Shown: in pieces, positions 12,238 to 24,364 of the stretch
Position numbering within the stretch: the first letter of the stretch is position 1
Layout of the letters: the number at the start of each line of letters is the position of its first letter
Assembly: GCA_037501455.1 (NCBI GenBank)
Contig: CM074856.1
Coordinates: forward strand, 21,349,001 to 21,413,000
Length of the DNA: 64,000 bases
Source: Lantana camara
Taxonomy: Eukaryota > Streptophyta > Magnoliopsida > Lamiales > Verbenaceae
Direction: 5' to 3'
The notes under the pieces: generated by a model
Databases searched by the model: none
Told to the model about the DNA's origin: nothing
What the model saw: only the letters and a program-made list of their open reading frames with translations
Translations under genes and position numbers: made by a program

Positions 12238-12971
12238 ATTAAATATTGCACAATTGGAATACAGCCGCAACAACTCTAAATATGATGTCAATCGTACCAT
12301 AAATGGTGCACTCGCTATAAAACTGCTTTATGTCTTTGGTGTATAGAGTGTCTTGATAGCCCAGGGATATGCATTTGTAAAATGCGGACTGGTCGGACTT
12401 ACTCATCACTGCCACAACCTGAGAACCCTCTCCTGCAATGTTCTCGAAAGGGAGGAGTTTGGCAATGAATCCGTGTCCATAAATAGCTAATTGATGAAAC
12501 AAAAAAAAAAAAAAAGAAAAGAAAATATGGCAGCATCGGAAATGATGTAAAGTAAAAAAAAACAGAAAAATTATTTATACAAATGTTGATACTTACCGAC
12601 TGTGGCAGTGTAAAAGATGGTGAACTCAAGAGATCGACGGTTCCACAAGATCTTTATCGTGAGCTCTCTGTCTCCAATAAGTGTAATATTGGTTTTGTTT
12701 GGTCAGACTTCTACACGCTCCTGGTAAAAGCCGGCCTCCACATGGATGTAGTATCTCCAGGGCTGTATACGGGAGCAACCAGTATAACATCCATGACGAT
12801 GCTGTAAACACCCGATCTAATTTTCGAAATCGTGGCATTGAAAATTTTAGAGTTAGGGGGTTTCGATGCAATGGCTGTAGGGTCAATTTTAAGCTTCAAT
12901 TGAAAATAAATTGAAATAGCAGTCGCTGCTACAATGAAAAACAAACAGACCCCAGTAAGAACTTTACTCAT
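11789..12971 (-). pseudogene. PME pseudogene copy 4, full-length structure
   Basis: The best preserved layout. Exon 1 starts at ATG 12971-12969 and reads MSKVLTGVCLFFIVAATAIS (signal anchor), then ATISKIRSGVYSIVMDV. One extra base then shifts the frame (SPGDTTSM instead of RYYIHVEAG). In the original frame the shared TGA follows (RVEV*PNKTN). The exon 2 part reads KDIKQFYSECTIYGTIDIIF without the stop that other copies have at that site. The LGRPW region is frameshifted as in copy 3, to which its 3' half is identical. Confidence 0.82.
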
Positions 12972-13657
12972 CTTTATATTCTTACAAATTGAGAAAAATA
13001 TTCAGTGGGGTATTTATACAATAAAATAAAGGAAAGATGGAAATGTTGTCAAAGGTAGAGCCTAATGTAACCTATAAATACTCCAACTTCAAGAGTGTGT
13101 AAGAGTCTGCTAGATGTGTATTATTTAACTCGACAAGCAAATGCTTTCTTAATAGAAAATAACATTATCTAAATGATGTTGAATGTGAGTCATGGAAGAC
13201 AACCATGAGCAGGTGCGATGGGTGTGAAGGTGCATGACTTATAATACTATAAATTCATTCCAAGTTAATTAGACTTTTGCAGCACATACTTTCAGAAATA
13301 GTATTCAATCCTTAATAGAATAGAAATTGAAGAATTCTAGGTATGTCCATATAATTTGGATGACTCTACCCAAAAAAATTTCTAATTTGCATGCCAAATG
13401 AATATTATCGATTTGAAAAACATTAAATATTAGAAATTTGAACGAATTTTTCTTCAATATAATATTAAAATTTAGCAGTGCACTTTTCTAATCTTGGTTT
13501 TCTTTTTTAATCCTATGATCCGGTGGAATTCAACAAGATGAATGAAAAATAGAATCAAATTTATCAATATATACATCGATCCCTCAACTTCCGCAGAGTA
13601 AATTTGAATTGAAAAATGTATAATAGTTGAACACCAAATTAAGAATTCCTAACTAAT
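12972..13657 (-). promoter_or_regulatory. Conserved PME spacer/promoter upstream of copy 4
   Basis: TGTATAAATA (minus strand, 13011-13020) lies about 40-50 bases upstream of the copy 4 ATG, a plausible TATA box. A second TATAAATA is near 13075. The remainder closely matches the other spacers by eye, so promoter decay is no more advanced than coding decay. Confidence 0.5.
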
Positions 13658-14823
13658 CTATGAATACATCATCATGCCGCTTGAATACGGGATGTCTGTA
13701 CTTGGAATCCACTCATCACCTGATACAAAAACACCCTCTGTATATTTCTCGACCTCATTGGGCTGACTGACACTCTGAATTAACTCGTCCGGAGGTGGAT
13801 AGTACTTACTCTCGATTGTTGTACTCCACGTACGTCAAAGTTGTACTAGTTCTACCCTCCCATTCCAACCACCCTTTCGGTGGAATGATGTTGTCCAAAT
13901 AAGACTCCATCACAACTACAGTGGAGTAATTGGACCAAGGCCTACCTAAGTATGCTTTGATCGGAACACTTTTGTTGCTTCATCCCGGTTACCACGGTCA
14001 AGGTGCAATTCTAGTTGGCGAATCCAGAATTGTGGTTAACTTTAGAGCTTTATTTGTCTGTCGCCGTGAAAGTGGTTACGGACCTCGGGACACATGAGTA
14101 AATATTGCACGATGAAATACAGCCGCAACAACTCTAAATATAATATCAATCGTACCATAAATGGTGCACTTGCTATAGAAATGCTATATATCTTTGGTGT
14201 ATAGAGTGTCTTGATAGCCGAGAGATGTGCATTTGTAAAATGCTGACAAGTCGGACTTACTCATCACTGCCAGAGCCTCAAAACCCTCTCTTGCTGTGTT
14301 ATCGAAAGTGACAAATTTGGCAATGAATTCGTCTCCATAAATAGCTAATACATGGAAAAAAAAAATAGAAAATATGGCCGCAATGGAACGGATGTAAAAT
14401 GAAAAAAAAAAAAGAAAAATTATTTATAAAAATGTGGATCCTTACCGACTGTGGCAGTGTAAAAGGTGGTGAACTCAAGAGATCGCTGGTTCCACAAGAT
14501 CTTTATCTTGAGCTCTCCGTCTCCAATAAGTGTAATATTAGTTTTGTTTGGTCAGACTTCTACACACTCCTGGTAAAATCCGGCCTCCACATGGATGTAG
14601 TATCTCGTGGGGCTGTATATGGGAGCAGCCAGTATAACATCTATGACGGTGCTATAAACGCTCCCGATCTAATTTTCGGAACCATGGCATTGAAAATTTT
14701 AGAGTTAGGGGGGTTTCGATGCTATGGCTGTAGGGTCACTTTTAAGCTTCAGTTGAAAATAATTTAAATAGTAGTCACTGCTACAATGATAAACAAGCAG
14801 ACCCCAGTAATATCTTTGCTCAT
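13658..14823 (-). pseudogene. PME pseudogene copy 5
   Basis: Both exons are present. The start is ATG 14823-14821. The shared TGA is at the GGTCAGAC site near 14550. The second shared stop reads GATATATAGCATTTC. Several small indels occur in exon 2. Confidence 0.8.
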
Positions 14824-15503
14824 CTTTATATTCTTTCAAATTGAGGAAAATATTTAGTGGGATATTTATATAATAAAATAAAGGAACGATGGAAATGTTG
14901 TAAATGGTGGAGCCTTATGTGCCTATAAATACCCCAACTTCAAAAGTGTGTAAGGGTCTGCTAGATACGTATTATACAAGTCCACAAGCAAATGTTTCTT
15001 AATAGATAATTTTATTATCCGAATGTTGCTAAATGTGAGTCAAGGAAGACAACCACGAGCAAGTGCGATGGGTGGGAAAGAGCATGACTTATAATACTAT
15101 AAGTTCATTCCAAATTAATTAGACTTTGCAGCACATACTTGCAGAAATAGTATTCAATCCTTAATAGAAGAGAAATTGATGAATTCTAGGCATGTCCATA
15201 TAATTTGGATGACTCTACCCAAAAAAATATATAATTTGCATGTCAAATGAATATTATCGATTTGAAAAACATCCAATATTAGAAATTTACATGCAAGTTT
15301 TTCAATATAATATTAAAATTGAGAAGTGCACTTTTCTAATCTTGGTTTTCTATTTTAATCCTATGATCTGGTGGAATTCTATAAGATGAATGAAAAATAG
15401 AATCAAATTTATCTATATACATCGATCACTCAACTTCCGCAGAGTAAAGTTGAATTGAAAAATGTATAATAGTTGAACACCAAATTAAGAGTTGCTAACT
15501 AAT
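14824..15503 (-). promoter_or_regulatory. Conserved PME spacer upstream of copy 5
   Basis: Array spacer with TATAAATA-like motifs close to the copy 5 start and again about 100 bases upstream. No coding potential. Confidence 0.45.
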
Positions 15504-16677
15504 CTATGAATGCATCATCTTGTCGCTTGAATACGGGATGCCTATACTTGGAATCCACTCATCACCCGATACAAAAACACCCACAGTATATTTCTTGACC
15601 TCATTGGGCTGATTGACACTCTTGAATCCCTCCTAAGTAACTCGTCCGGAGGTGGATGATCCCGGTCTTCGATTGTTGTACTCCACGTACGTCAAAGTTC
15701 TACTAGTTCTGCCCTCCCTTTCCAACCACCCTTCTGGTGGAATGATGTCGTCCAAATAAGACTCCATCACAACTACAGTAGAGTAATTAGACCAAGGCCT
15801 GCCCAAGTATGCTTTGATCGGAAGACTTTTGTTGCTTCATCCCGGTCGCCACGGTCAAGGTGCATTTCTGGTTGGCGAATCCAGAATTGTGGTTAACATT
15901 AGAGCTTTGCCTGTCTTGCGCTGTGAAAGTGGTTATGGACCTCGGTACACGTGAGTAAATATTACACGATTGGAATACTACCGCAACAACTCTAAATATG
16001 ATCTCAATCGTACCATAAATGGAGCATTCTCTATAGAACTTCTATATGTCTTTGATGTATAGAGTGTCTTGATAGCCGAGGGATGAGCATTTGTAAAATG
16101 TGAACTGGTCGGACTTACTCATTATTGCCATAGCATGAGAACCCTCTCCTGCTATGTTCTCGAAAGTGAGGAATTTGGCAATGAATCCGTCTCAATAAAT
16201 AGCTAATTCATGAAACAAGAAAACAAAAAATGTGGCAACAACGGAAATGATGTAAAAATAAAAAAAAAGAAAAATTATTTATACAAATGTTGTTCCTTAT
16301 CGACTGTGGCAGTGTAAAAGGTGGTGAACTCAAGAGATCGACTGTTCTACGAGATCTTTGTCGTGAGCTCTCCATCTCCAATAAGCGTAATATTGTTTTG
16401 TTTGGTCAGACGTCTACACGCTCCTGATAAAAGCTGTCCTCCACATGGATGTAGTATCTCGTGGGGTTGTATATGAGAGCAGCCTGTATAGCATCCATGA
16501 CGATGCTATAAATGCTCCGGATCTAATTTTGGAAACCGTGGCATTGAAAATTTTATAGTTAGGGGGTTTCGATGCTATGGCAGTAGTGTCTCTTTTAAGA
16601 TTTAGTTAAAAATAAATTGAAATGGCAGTCGCTGCTACATCAAAAAACAAGAACACCCCAGTAATAACTTTACTCAT
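15504..16677 (-). pseudogene. PME pseudogene copy 6
   Basis: Both exons are present. The start is ATG 16677-16675. It carries the shared TGA (GGTCAGAC near 16405) and the shared TAG (GACATATAGAAGTTC). The spacer on its far side leads into copy 7. Confidence 0.8.
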
Positions 16678-17357
16678 CATTATATTCTTTCAAATTGAGG
16701 AAAATATTCAATGCTTTATTTATACAATAAAATAAAGGAACGATGGAAATGTTGTATAAGGTGGAGCCATATGTACCTATAAATACCCCAACTTCAAAAG
16801 TGTGTAAGGGTCTGCTAGATACGTATTATATAAGTCAACAAGCAAATGTTTCTTATTAGAAAATTTTATTATCCGAATATTGCTAAATGTGAGTCAAGGA
16901 AGACAACCACGAGCAGTTGCGATGGGTGGGAAGGAGCGTGACTTATAATACTATAAGTTCATTCCAAATTAATTAGACTTTTGCAGCACATACTTGCAGA
17001 AATAGTATTAAATCCTTAATAAAATAGAAATTGATGAATTCTAGGTATGTCCATATAATTTGGATGACTCTACCCAAAAAATATATAATTTGCATGTCAA
17101 ATGAATATTATCGATTTGAAAAACATCCAATATTAGAAATTTACACGCATGTTTTTCAATATAATATTAAAATTGAGAAGTGCACTTTTCTAATCTTGGT
17201 TTTCTATTTTAATCCTATGATCTAGTGGAATTCTATAAGATGAATGAAAAATAGAATCAAATTTTTCTATATATATCGATCACTCAACTTCCGCAGAGTA
17301 AAGTTGAATTGAAAAATGTATAATAGTTGAACACCAAATTAAGAGTTCCTAACTAAT
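16678..17357 (-). promoter_or_regulatory. Conserved PME spacer upstream of copy 6
   Basis: Array spacer. The TATA element near the start codon has changed (AGTATTGTATT-like context is lost, reading TGCTTTATTTATAC on the plus strand). The upstream half matches the copy 5 spacer closely. Confidence 0.45.
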
Positions 17358-18295
17358 CTATGAATGCATCATCTTGTTGCTTGAATACGGGATGCCTATA
17401 CTTGGAATCTACTCATCACCCGATACAAAAACACCCACAGCATATTTCTCGAGCTCATTGGGCTAACCGAGGCTCTTGACTCCCTCCTAACTAACTCATC
17501 CGGAGGTGGATGATCCCGGTCTTCGATTGTTGTACTTCACGTACGTCAAAGTTGTACTAGTTCTGCCCTCCCATTCCAACCACACCTCCGATGGAATGAT
17601 GTCATCCAAATAAGACTCCATCACAACTACAGTCGAGTAATTAGAGCAAGGCCTACCGAAATATGCTTTGATCAGAAGACTTTTGTTGCTTCATCCCGGT
17701 CGCCACGGTTAAGGTGCAATTCTGGTTGGCGAATCCAGAATTGTGGTAAACGTTAGAGCTTTGCCTGTCTTGTGCCGTAAAATTGGTTACAAACCTCGGG
17801 ACACGTGAGTAAATATTACACGATTGGAATATTGCCGCAATAACTCTAAATATGATGTCAATCGTACCATAAATGGACCACTCGCTGTAGAACTTCTATA
17901 TGTCTTTGGTGTATGGAGTGTGGCCGAGCGATGAGCATTTGTAAAATACGGACTGGTCGGACTTACTCATCATTACCATAGCCTGAGAACCCTCTCCTGA
18001 TGTGTTCTCAAAAGTGAGGAATTTGGTAATGAATCCGTCTCCATAAATAGCTAATTCATGAAACAAGAAAACAAAAAATGTGGAAGCAACGGAAATGATG
18101 TAAAATGAAAAAAAAGAAAAATTATTTATACAAATGTTGATCCTTATCGACTGTGGCAGTGTAAAAGGTGGTGAACTCAAGAGATCGAAGGTTCCACGAG
18201 ATCCTTGTCGTGAGCTCACCGTCTCTAATAAGCATAATATTGGTTTTGTTTGGTCAGACATCTACACGCTCCAGGTAAAGGCCGACCTCCACATG

Positions 18296-20526
18296 TGTTG
18301 GAAAACACGAATCAGAAAACAGCGGAATTTAAAAAATTTTCCCAACAAAAAGGATCTTGAACTCGCAATCGTGTATCCAAATTCGTAAGGATAGAAAACT
18401 TACTTTTCTTTTGTTCTTTCTTGAAGCGTTTCAAGCCACCCAAGAACGCTCTTCTCGCGGCTTGATCCCCTCTCCTTGGTAAAGCTCGAATCTTCAAACT
18501 TCTAACTTGAAGTCTCTAGAGAAAGTCCACCAACTTGATCACAATCTAACTAGTAAGGATGCTAGTTCTCTAGTTAGTGTTTAGGCTTAACCTAGGGTTT
18601 TATTTTATCTTGGAGAAAGAAAGGTGTTCAACACATGAACCAAAAGAATTGTCAATTAGCTCTAAAGGGGAGCATGAGCTCCCCTATATATAAGAAAGGG
18701 GAGGGGCGGCCGAACCTAGTCCTTATGGACTAAGGATTTGGTCCCTCTCTCCTATTACTTGATCATCAAGTAATTTCCAACTTTGACTTTGAATTCTAAT
18801 TCAAGTCAACTTTTAAGAGAGCTAAAAATATCCAAACTATTTTTGGATAATTTTATACTTTATTTATTATAAAAATAAATAACTTATTTTTATCTAATTA
18901 ATTAATTCATAATTAATTAACTAGATTATTTTTCTCTAAAATAAGACTTTCTTTTTAATTCAAAATTAAACCAAAGTCTATTAAATAATTAACACATTTA
19001 ATTATTTAATATATATATATATATATCCACACGTGTGTGACACGTGTCACTCACGTGAGCCACACGTGTGATTTCACACGTGTGGAACCCTCTTGGCCCG
19101 ATTAACTCGTTTAATCATTTTCAAGCCTCAACTCATGTAACCAAGTTGTTGTGTGTGACCCTCTAGGTTCTCAATTCAATTAGCAGTGACCCTAATTAAT
19201 TAATTCACTAATTAATTAATCAGTCCACAGATTAAACGACCATAGTCTAGCAACAGGTGTTTAACCCCTAGCTGAATTGGAATGTTCGGATTCGACAGAA
19301 CCTTTAAGTCATTGATTCATGTGAGATACAATCCTCCTACTTACTATCTCTCAACCAAGATCTAGGGTAAGGGAATAATTAGAACCCTAATAATCCGGTC
19401 TTAAAGCTAAGTGCATTTCATATCCATTTGATCTCAATCCAAGAAACCCTTTTCTTGATGTCTTGATCTACTGCCTTGGCCAAGGACTCCATATGGCATA
19501 TCAATGACTTACACAATAAGAGATCACCTTGCAAATGCAAGTGTAGGTCCTTTCTTGATTCTCATTCACTTTCATGAATCACTTGTGCAGCCCCAGCATA
19601 AGCCTTGAATCAGTTGTCTAAGGCGACACCCTTTAAAGCTTATACCTAAGACTACAGAGTTAACTCATAAAGTGACAAGGAACCTCAAGTCTTAAGGATC
19701 AATTAATCACATCAATGACTCGTGAGATATTTCCTAATCTGGAAGTTTCCATTTCCTGAAATAGAAACTTCCTTTCCCATTCAGGAATGTTCTCACACGG
19801 GGCACCTCAGTGAACTTACTTATTAAAGTAAGCACCCTCATGTATCACGCACGTATCAACTATACACTTTGCACCTCCATGAAACAAGGTGGTCCTTCTT
19901 AAGGGCGTGATCCCACAAGCAAGCCTTAGAGGAGTCAGGTTGACACTCCCATTGTCTGTAGGACTCATCGGCTTGGAGTATTTTACTAATCATGACTTAT
20001 GTGATATAGGGCTCGTTTCATGAACCATTTCACCTAAATGGTAGAGTCCTAAAGTCATCAGGATTAGGGGAGTTCTCATACATGCACAGCTAAAGTAAAC
20101 GCATACCAAACAAGAGCATATAAAGAAGTGTTGCCTCAATTCGTTATTTTATTCAAAGATTGTCTGTGATTACAATAAGGAAAAGGACAAAGCGGATATA
20201 CAATCGGCTTTTAGGGCACTATTCCTAACAATCTCCCACTTGCCCGTCAAAGCCATTCTAAAGCTACTCCAAGTCCCATCTTCTGAAGATGACCTTGGAA
20301 AGCTTCTCGACTAAGGGGTTTAGTAAGTGGATCTGCCACGTTCTCTGCTGATGTGACCCTCTCAATTACACATCTCTTAGGAAACACCTTTTCCTTATAA
20401 AGTGATTCGTAATCACGTGTTCAGTCTCTTGGTGAGGTCTTGGTTCTCTTACTTGAGCAACCATCCATTTTATCATACAATATGATAAAGGAGTTGTTTC
20501 ATGCTAGGAACTTCATCTAACTAGTT
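18296..20526 (-). mobile_element. Ty1/copia remnant: 3' LTR (18296-20230) plus end of the RNase H region
   Basis: The LTR of about 1935 bp runs TGTTGG to CCTAACA (plus strand), i.e. it begins TGTTAGG on the minus strand. The adjoining 20231-20526 on the minus strand translates to ERVTSAENVADPLTKPL and GHLQKMGLGVALEWL*, the usual copia polyprotein C terminus, followed by a purine-rich GGGCAAGTGGGAGATT tract before the LTR. The 5' LTR and the rest of the element are gone; the break joins PME exon 1 directly. Confidence 0.8.
19027..19085. promoter_or_regulatory. Cluster of five CACGTG palindromes (G-boxes) in the copia LTR
   Basis: Five CACGTG cores lie in 59 bases with different palindromic flanks: CACACGTGTG, GTGACACGTGTCAC, CTCACGTGAG, CACACGTGTG and CACACGTGTGG. 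G-boxes bind plant bZIP and bHLH factors, so this may be the regulated part of the LTR promoter (inference). Confidence 0.7.
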
Positions 20527-20658
20527 AGATGGCATTGAAAATTTTATAGGCGATGCTATGGCAGTAGTGTCACTTTTAAGCTTTAGTTGAAAAGAAATTG
20601 AAATAGCAGTCGCAGCTATAATGAAAAACAAGCACACCTCAGTAATAACTTTACTCAT

Positions 20659-21351
20659 CTTTATATTCTTTCAAATTGAGGAAAATATTCAGTATTGTAT
20701 TTATACAATAAAATAAAAGAACGATGGAAATCTTGTAAAAGGTGGAGCCTTATGTAACTATAAATACCCCAACTTCAATAGTGTGTATGAGTCTGCTAGA
20801 TGCGTATTATATAAGTAGTCAAGCAAATGCTTTCTAAGTAGACAATAACATTATCCTAATGTTGTTGAATGTGAGTCATTGAAGGCAACCACGAGCAGGT
20901 GCAATGGGTGTGAAGGTGCATGACTTATAATACTAGAAATTCATTCCAAGTTAATTAGACTTTTGCAACACATACTTTCAAAAATAGTATTCAATCCTTA
21001 ATAGAATAGAAATTGAAGAATTCTACGTATGTGCATATAATTTGCATGACCTTACCCCAATAAATATATAATTTGCATGTCAAATGAATATTATCGATTT
21101 GAAAAACATTTAATATTAGAGATTTGCATGCATTTTTCTTCAATATATTATTAAAATTCAGACGTGCCCTTTTCTAATCTTGGTTTTCTTTTTTAATCCT
21201 ATGATCTGGTGGAATTCAATAAGATGAATGAGAAATAGAATCAAATTTATCAATATATACATTGATCCCTCAACTTCCGCAGAGTAAATTTGAATTGAAA
21301 AATGTATAATAGTTGAACACCAGATTAAGAATTCCTAACTAATCTATGAAT
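20659..21351 (-). promoter_or_regulatory. Conserved PME spacer upstream of copy 7
   Basis: Array spacer, ending at the TSD of the gypsy element that cut the 3' end of copy 8. The stop codon and 3' flank of copy 8 lie at its right end (about 21348). Confidence 0.45.
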
Positions 21352-22572
21352 GCATCTGTAACTCAATTTCCGTGTTAATTAAATAATTAAACACAAGAAA
21401 ATAATCGCAAATGAATTTTATTAATTTATTCAAACTTTGTGAGTACAATCTCTAATTTGATTCCTCTGATTCTTCCTACAAGAATTTGCTGAAATTCGGA
21501 AGATTTGAAACGCCTTTGTTGACTTTGGAGCTTCGGTCTTCCGTTGAATTTGATTTGCTTCTGAAAAATGTTAATTGCGGGTCTTTCGACTTAATCGCGA
21601 ATCAAACGCCTTGATCTTGGTGAACGCCGAAGAACACGCCGATGAACACCTTTGATGTTGATTTGAATTGGATTTGAATTTGTTGAGGAGCGACACCGAA
21701 ATCTAGATTTGATGCTTTGATTGCAGATTGAAAGCCTCGATTTGTTATTGACTTTCCTGAAGAATGCCGAAGAACACGCTTGGGGCACTTTCGAAGTTGA
21801 TTTGAGAAAAACACCGGATTCACGGACTTGACTCCTTGTTGCGGATCGGACGCTTCGATTTGTTGACTTCCATGAAGAATGCGAAGAACGCCTTGAATCT
21901 TGCTTTGATCAACTTGAATTTAACTTGAGTTCGTTGAGGAGAGCAACACCGAAACAGTACTTTGATTCTTCGATGCCGGATTGAATGCCGAAGATGCTGA
22001 GTTCTGCGAAGAACGCCGTTAATGATGCTGAAGAACGTCGAGGATGCTGAAGAACACCGAAGAACTTCTTTCTCCTTGCTTTGTGGCTTGCTCCTTCATA
22101 TCTCCGACTTGTGTGAGTTGTGATTTTTGGCTTAGAGAATGCCTCTATTTGTAGGTGTAGGAGAGGTAAATCTTTCCATAATCGCCGAGAGAAGACTTCA
22201 CTCTAATTGGTACTCGTCGATTTTGTGATCTTTTTTCATAAACCATAAGATATGTTTTAATTTCCAAAATATCACATTTGACCTTCTTTATTTTGTTTGA
22301 TTTGATTTTATTGCCAAATTTTGAATTTTGACACATTTAATATATATTAAAATATCAATTAATTTACTATTTAATTCTAGGAATATTATTTGCTTTAATT
22401 CCTAAAATTAAAATAGAAAATCTTTTATTTTTAATATTTAATATATATTCATTTCCACGTGTCGCAATTTTATTGGGCATAAATTTTAGCCTTCTACAAA
22501 TGCCCCCTCAAGACTTGTTCACGTTCAATTACTTTGAGTAAGTGGATGAGTCTCGAAATTAATCATCAAGAA

Positions 22573-23110
22573 GATAAATAGTTTAAACTCGTATAAAGGA
22601 GTGCTAATTTAAACTTGGTAGATAGTTTAAACTCGTATCAAGGAGTTTTGATTTGGGACTTTGACGGATAGTTTATGCTCGTATCAAGGAGCCTTGATTT
22701 GAACTCAATGGATAGTTTATGCTCGTATCAAGAAGCCTTGATTTGGAATTGTAGATAGTTTATGCTCGTATCAAGGAGCCTTAATTTGGTCTTATAGATA
22801 GTTTATGCTCGTATCAAGGAGCCTTAATCTGTTTCGGGGAGCTTTCATTTGAATTTGTAGATAGTTTATGCTCGTATCAGGGAGCTTTGCTTTGAATTCA
22901 ATGGATAGTTTATGCTTGTATCAAGGAGCCTTCATTTAAATTTGTAGATAGTTTATGCTCATATCAAGGAGCCATGATTTGGACTTTGTAGATAGTTTAT
23001 GCTCGTATCAAGGAGCCTTGATTTGGGTTTGTAGATAGTTTATGCTCGTATCAAGGAGCTTTCATTTGAACTTGTAGATAGTTTACGCTCATATCAAGGA
23101 GCCTTGATGA
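22573..23110 (-). repeat. Minisatellite of about 12 units of 43-44 bp in the gypsy element
   Basis: The core GATAGTTTATGCTCGTATCA, followed by AGGAGCCTTGATTTG and a short variable part, recurs from 22573 to 23110. One unit is longer (22797-22858). It occupies the place where pol would lie, between gag and the purine tract. Confidence 0.85.
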
Positions 23111-23147
23111 CAGTTTCTTCTCTTATCAAGGAGAATTTGGTGACAAT

Positions 23148-24364
23148 TTAATTTGAAGAGTTTAGATATTTCATACTCTTATCTAGGAGCACTTGAGAGT
23201 CAAAATCAGCTGTTATGACATTTGTGGAAACTTCTCTGCTTTCACCATCACTATCATCACTTGTTTGTTCGTCTGAATTTAAGCTTATCTCAAGGTTGTA
23301 GGCACGAGTTACTAATTCTTCGAAGGTTCTTGGTTTGATTCCTTGAAGGATATAAGCAAGACTCCATTGCATTCCTTGAATTCACATTTCGATGGATGAA
23401 GCCTCCGATAAGCGATCTTTGCAATTGAGACTCAAATTTCTCCAACGGTTGATGTAGTCGATGACTGACTCTTCTTCGGGCTGACGAGAATTGGTGAGTT
23501 CAACCATGCTGATAGTTCTTCGGGTGCTGTAGAAGCGATTGAGGAATTCGTGTTCAAGTTGCCCCCAACTATTAATTGAGTTTGCCCCTAAGTCGGCATA
23601 CCAATCAAAAACATTTTCTTTCAGTGATCAAACAAACTGTTTAGCTAGTTGATCATCGTAAGTTCCAGCGTCGTTGCACGTATTGATGAAGTGAGCCACA
23701 TGTTGCTTAAGTTGCCCTTGCCATCGAATTGCTTAAATTTTGGAGGTTGGTAGCCCGTCGGCATCTTTAAGTTATCGTTTCTTTGGGTGTAGGACTTGGA
23801 GTAGACCAAGGATGATTTGGAGCCTCCTTCGATTTTATCTTCGATTATACCCATGACGAACTCTTGTAGTTGATCCACATTAGATGAGACTTGAAGTTCC
23901 TTGACCAAAGACTTCTGGACTACACTTGATTGTCTTTTTGTAGAGGTTTCACATTTCTCTCGATCGTCAAAATGCTTTTCCATCGCGTGGCTAGGGTCCT
24001 CATTTTCCATTTTCTTCATCAACTTCGCGAGTTGAGAGTCTTGCTCTTGAACATGTTTTGTAAGTCCCTCGATGGCCTTTGTCAGAGTCGCGAGTTATTC
24101 TTCTAAAGTTGTTGCACTTGTCATCATGGAGGGTGCAAAGCTTGACGAACTTGAAGTTGAACGAGGAGTGGACCATGTTGAGTTGTTTTCTTCACTTTCG
24201 TTTTCATAGGCAATGAGCGACATGTTCTTCTCGTCATTTTCAAAAGAATGAGCTTCCTTGGAAGATGTTTGCCCCCTCTTAGGCATGCTTCTTGTTGTGA
24301 CGAAACTTTCGACAACAACCTCGGAGATGGAGACCTCGAAACCGATGATCTTGTTGTTAGCCAT
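23148..24364 (-). pseudogene. Degenerate gypsy gag
   Basis: The reading starts at ATG 24364 (MANNKIIGFEVSISEVVVES) just after the primer-binding site. It has one in-frame stop near 24095, continues in the same frame to KMPTGYQPPKFKQFDGKGN (23645-24022), then shifts frame to MQWSLAYILQGIKPRTFEEL (23148-23372). These segments are characteristic of plant gypsy capsid (retrotransposon gag) proteins. No zinc knuckle is seen. Confidence 0.75.

Larger units (their letters stand above)
17358..20658 (-). pseudogene. PME pseudogene copy 7, split by a copia remnant
   Basis: The 3' part is 17358-18295 and the 5' part is about 20527-20658 (ATG 20658-20656). Copia sequence lies between them, and about 95 bp of exon 1 were lost at the insertion. 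A small deletion also removed part of the QDTLYTKDI region (GTGTATGGAGTGTGGCC on the plus strand). The shared TGA is present near 18255. Confidence 0.78.

Noticed and set aside
22573..23110. Regular 43-44 bp repeats that could look like a CRISPR array
   Set aside because: Plant nuclear context inside a gypsy element. The units are degenerate throughout, with no constant repeat and unique spacer pattern.
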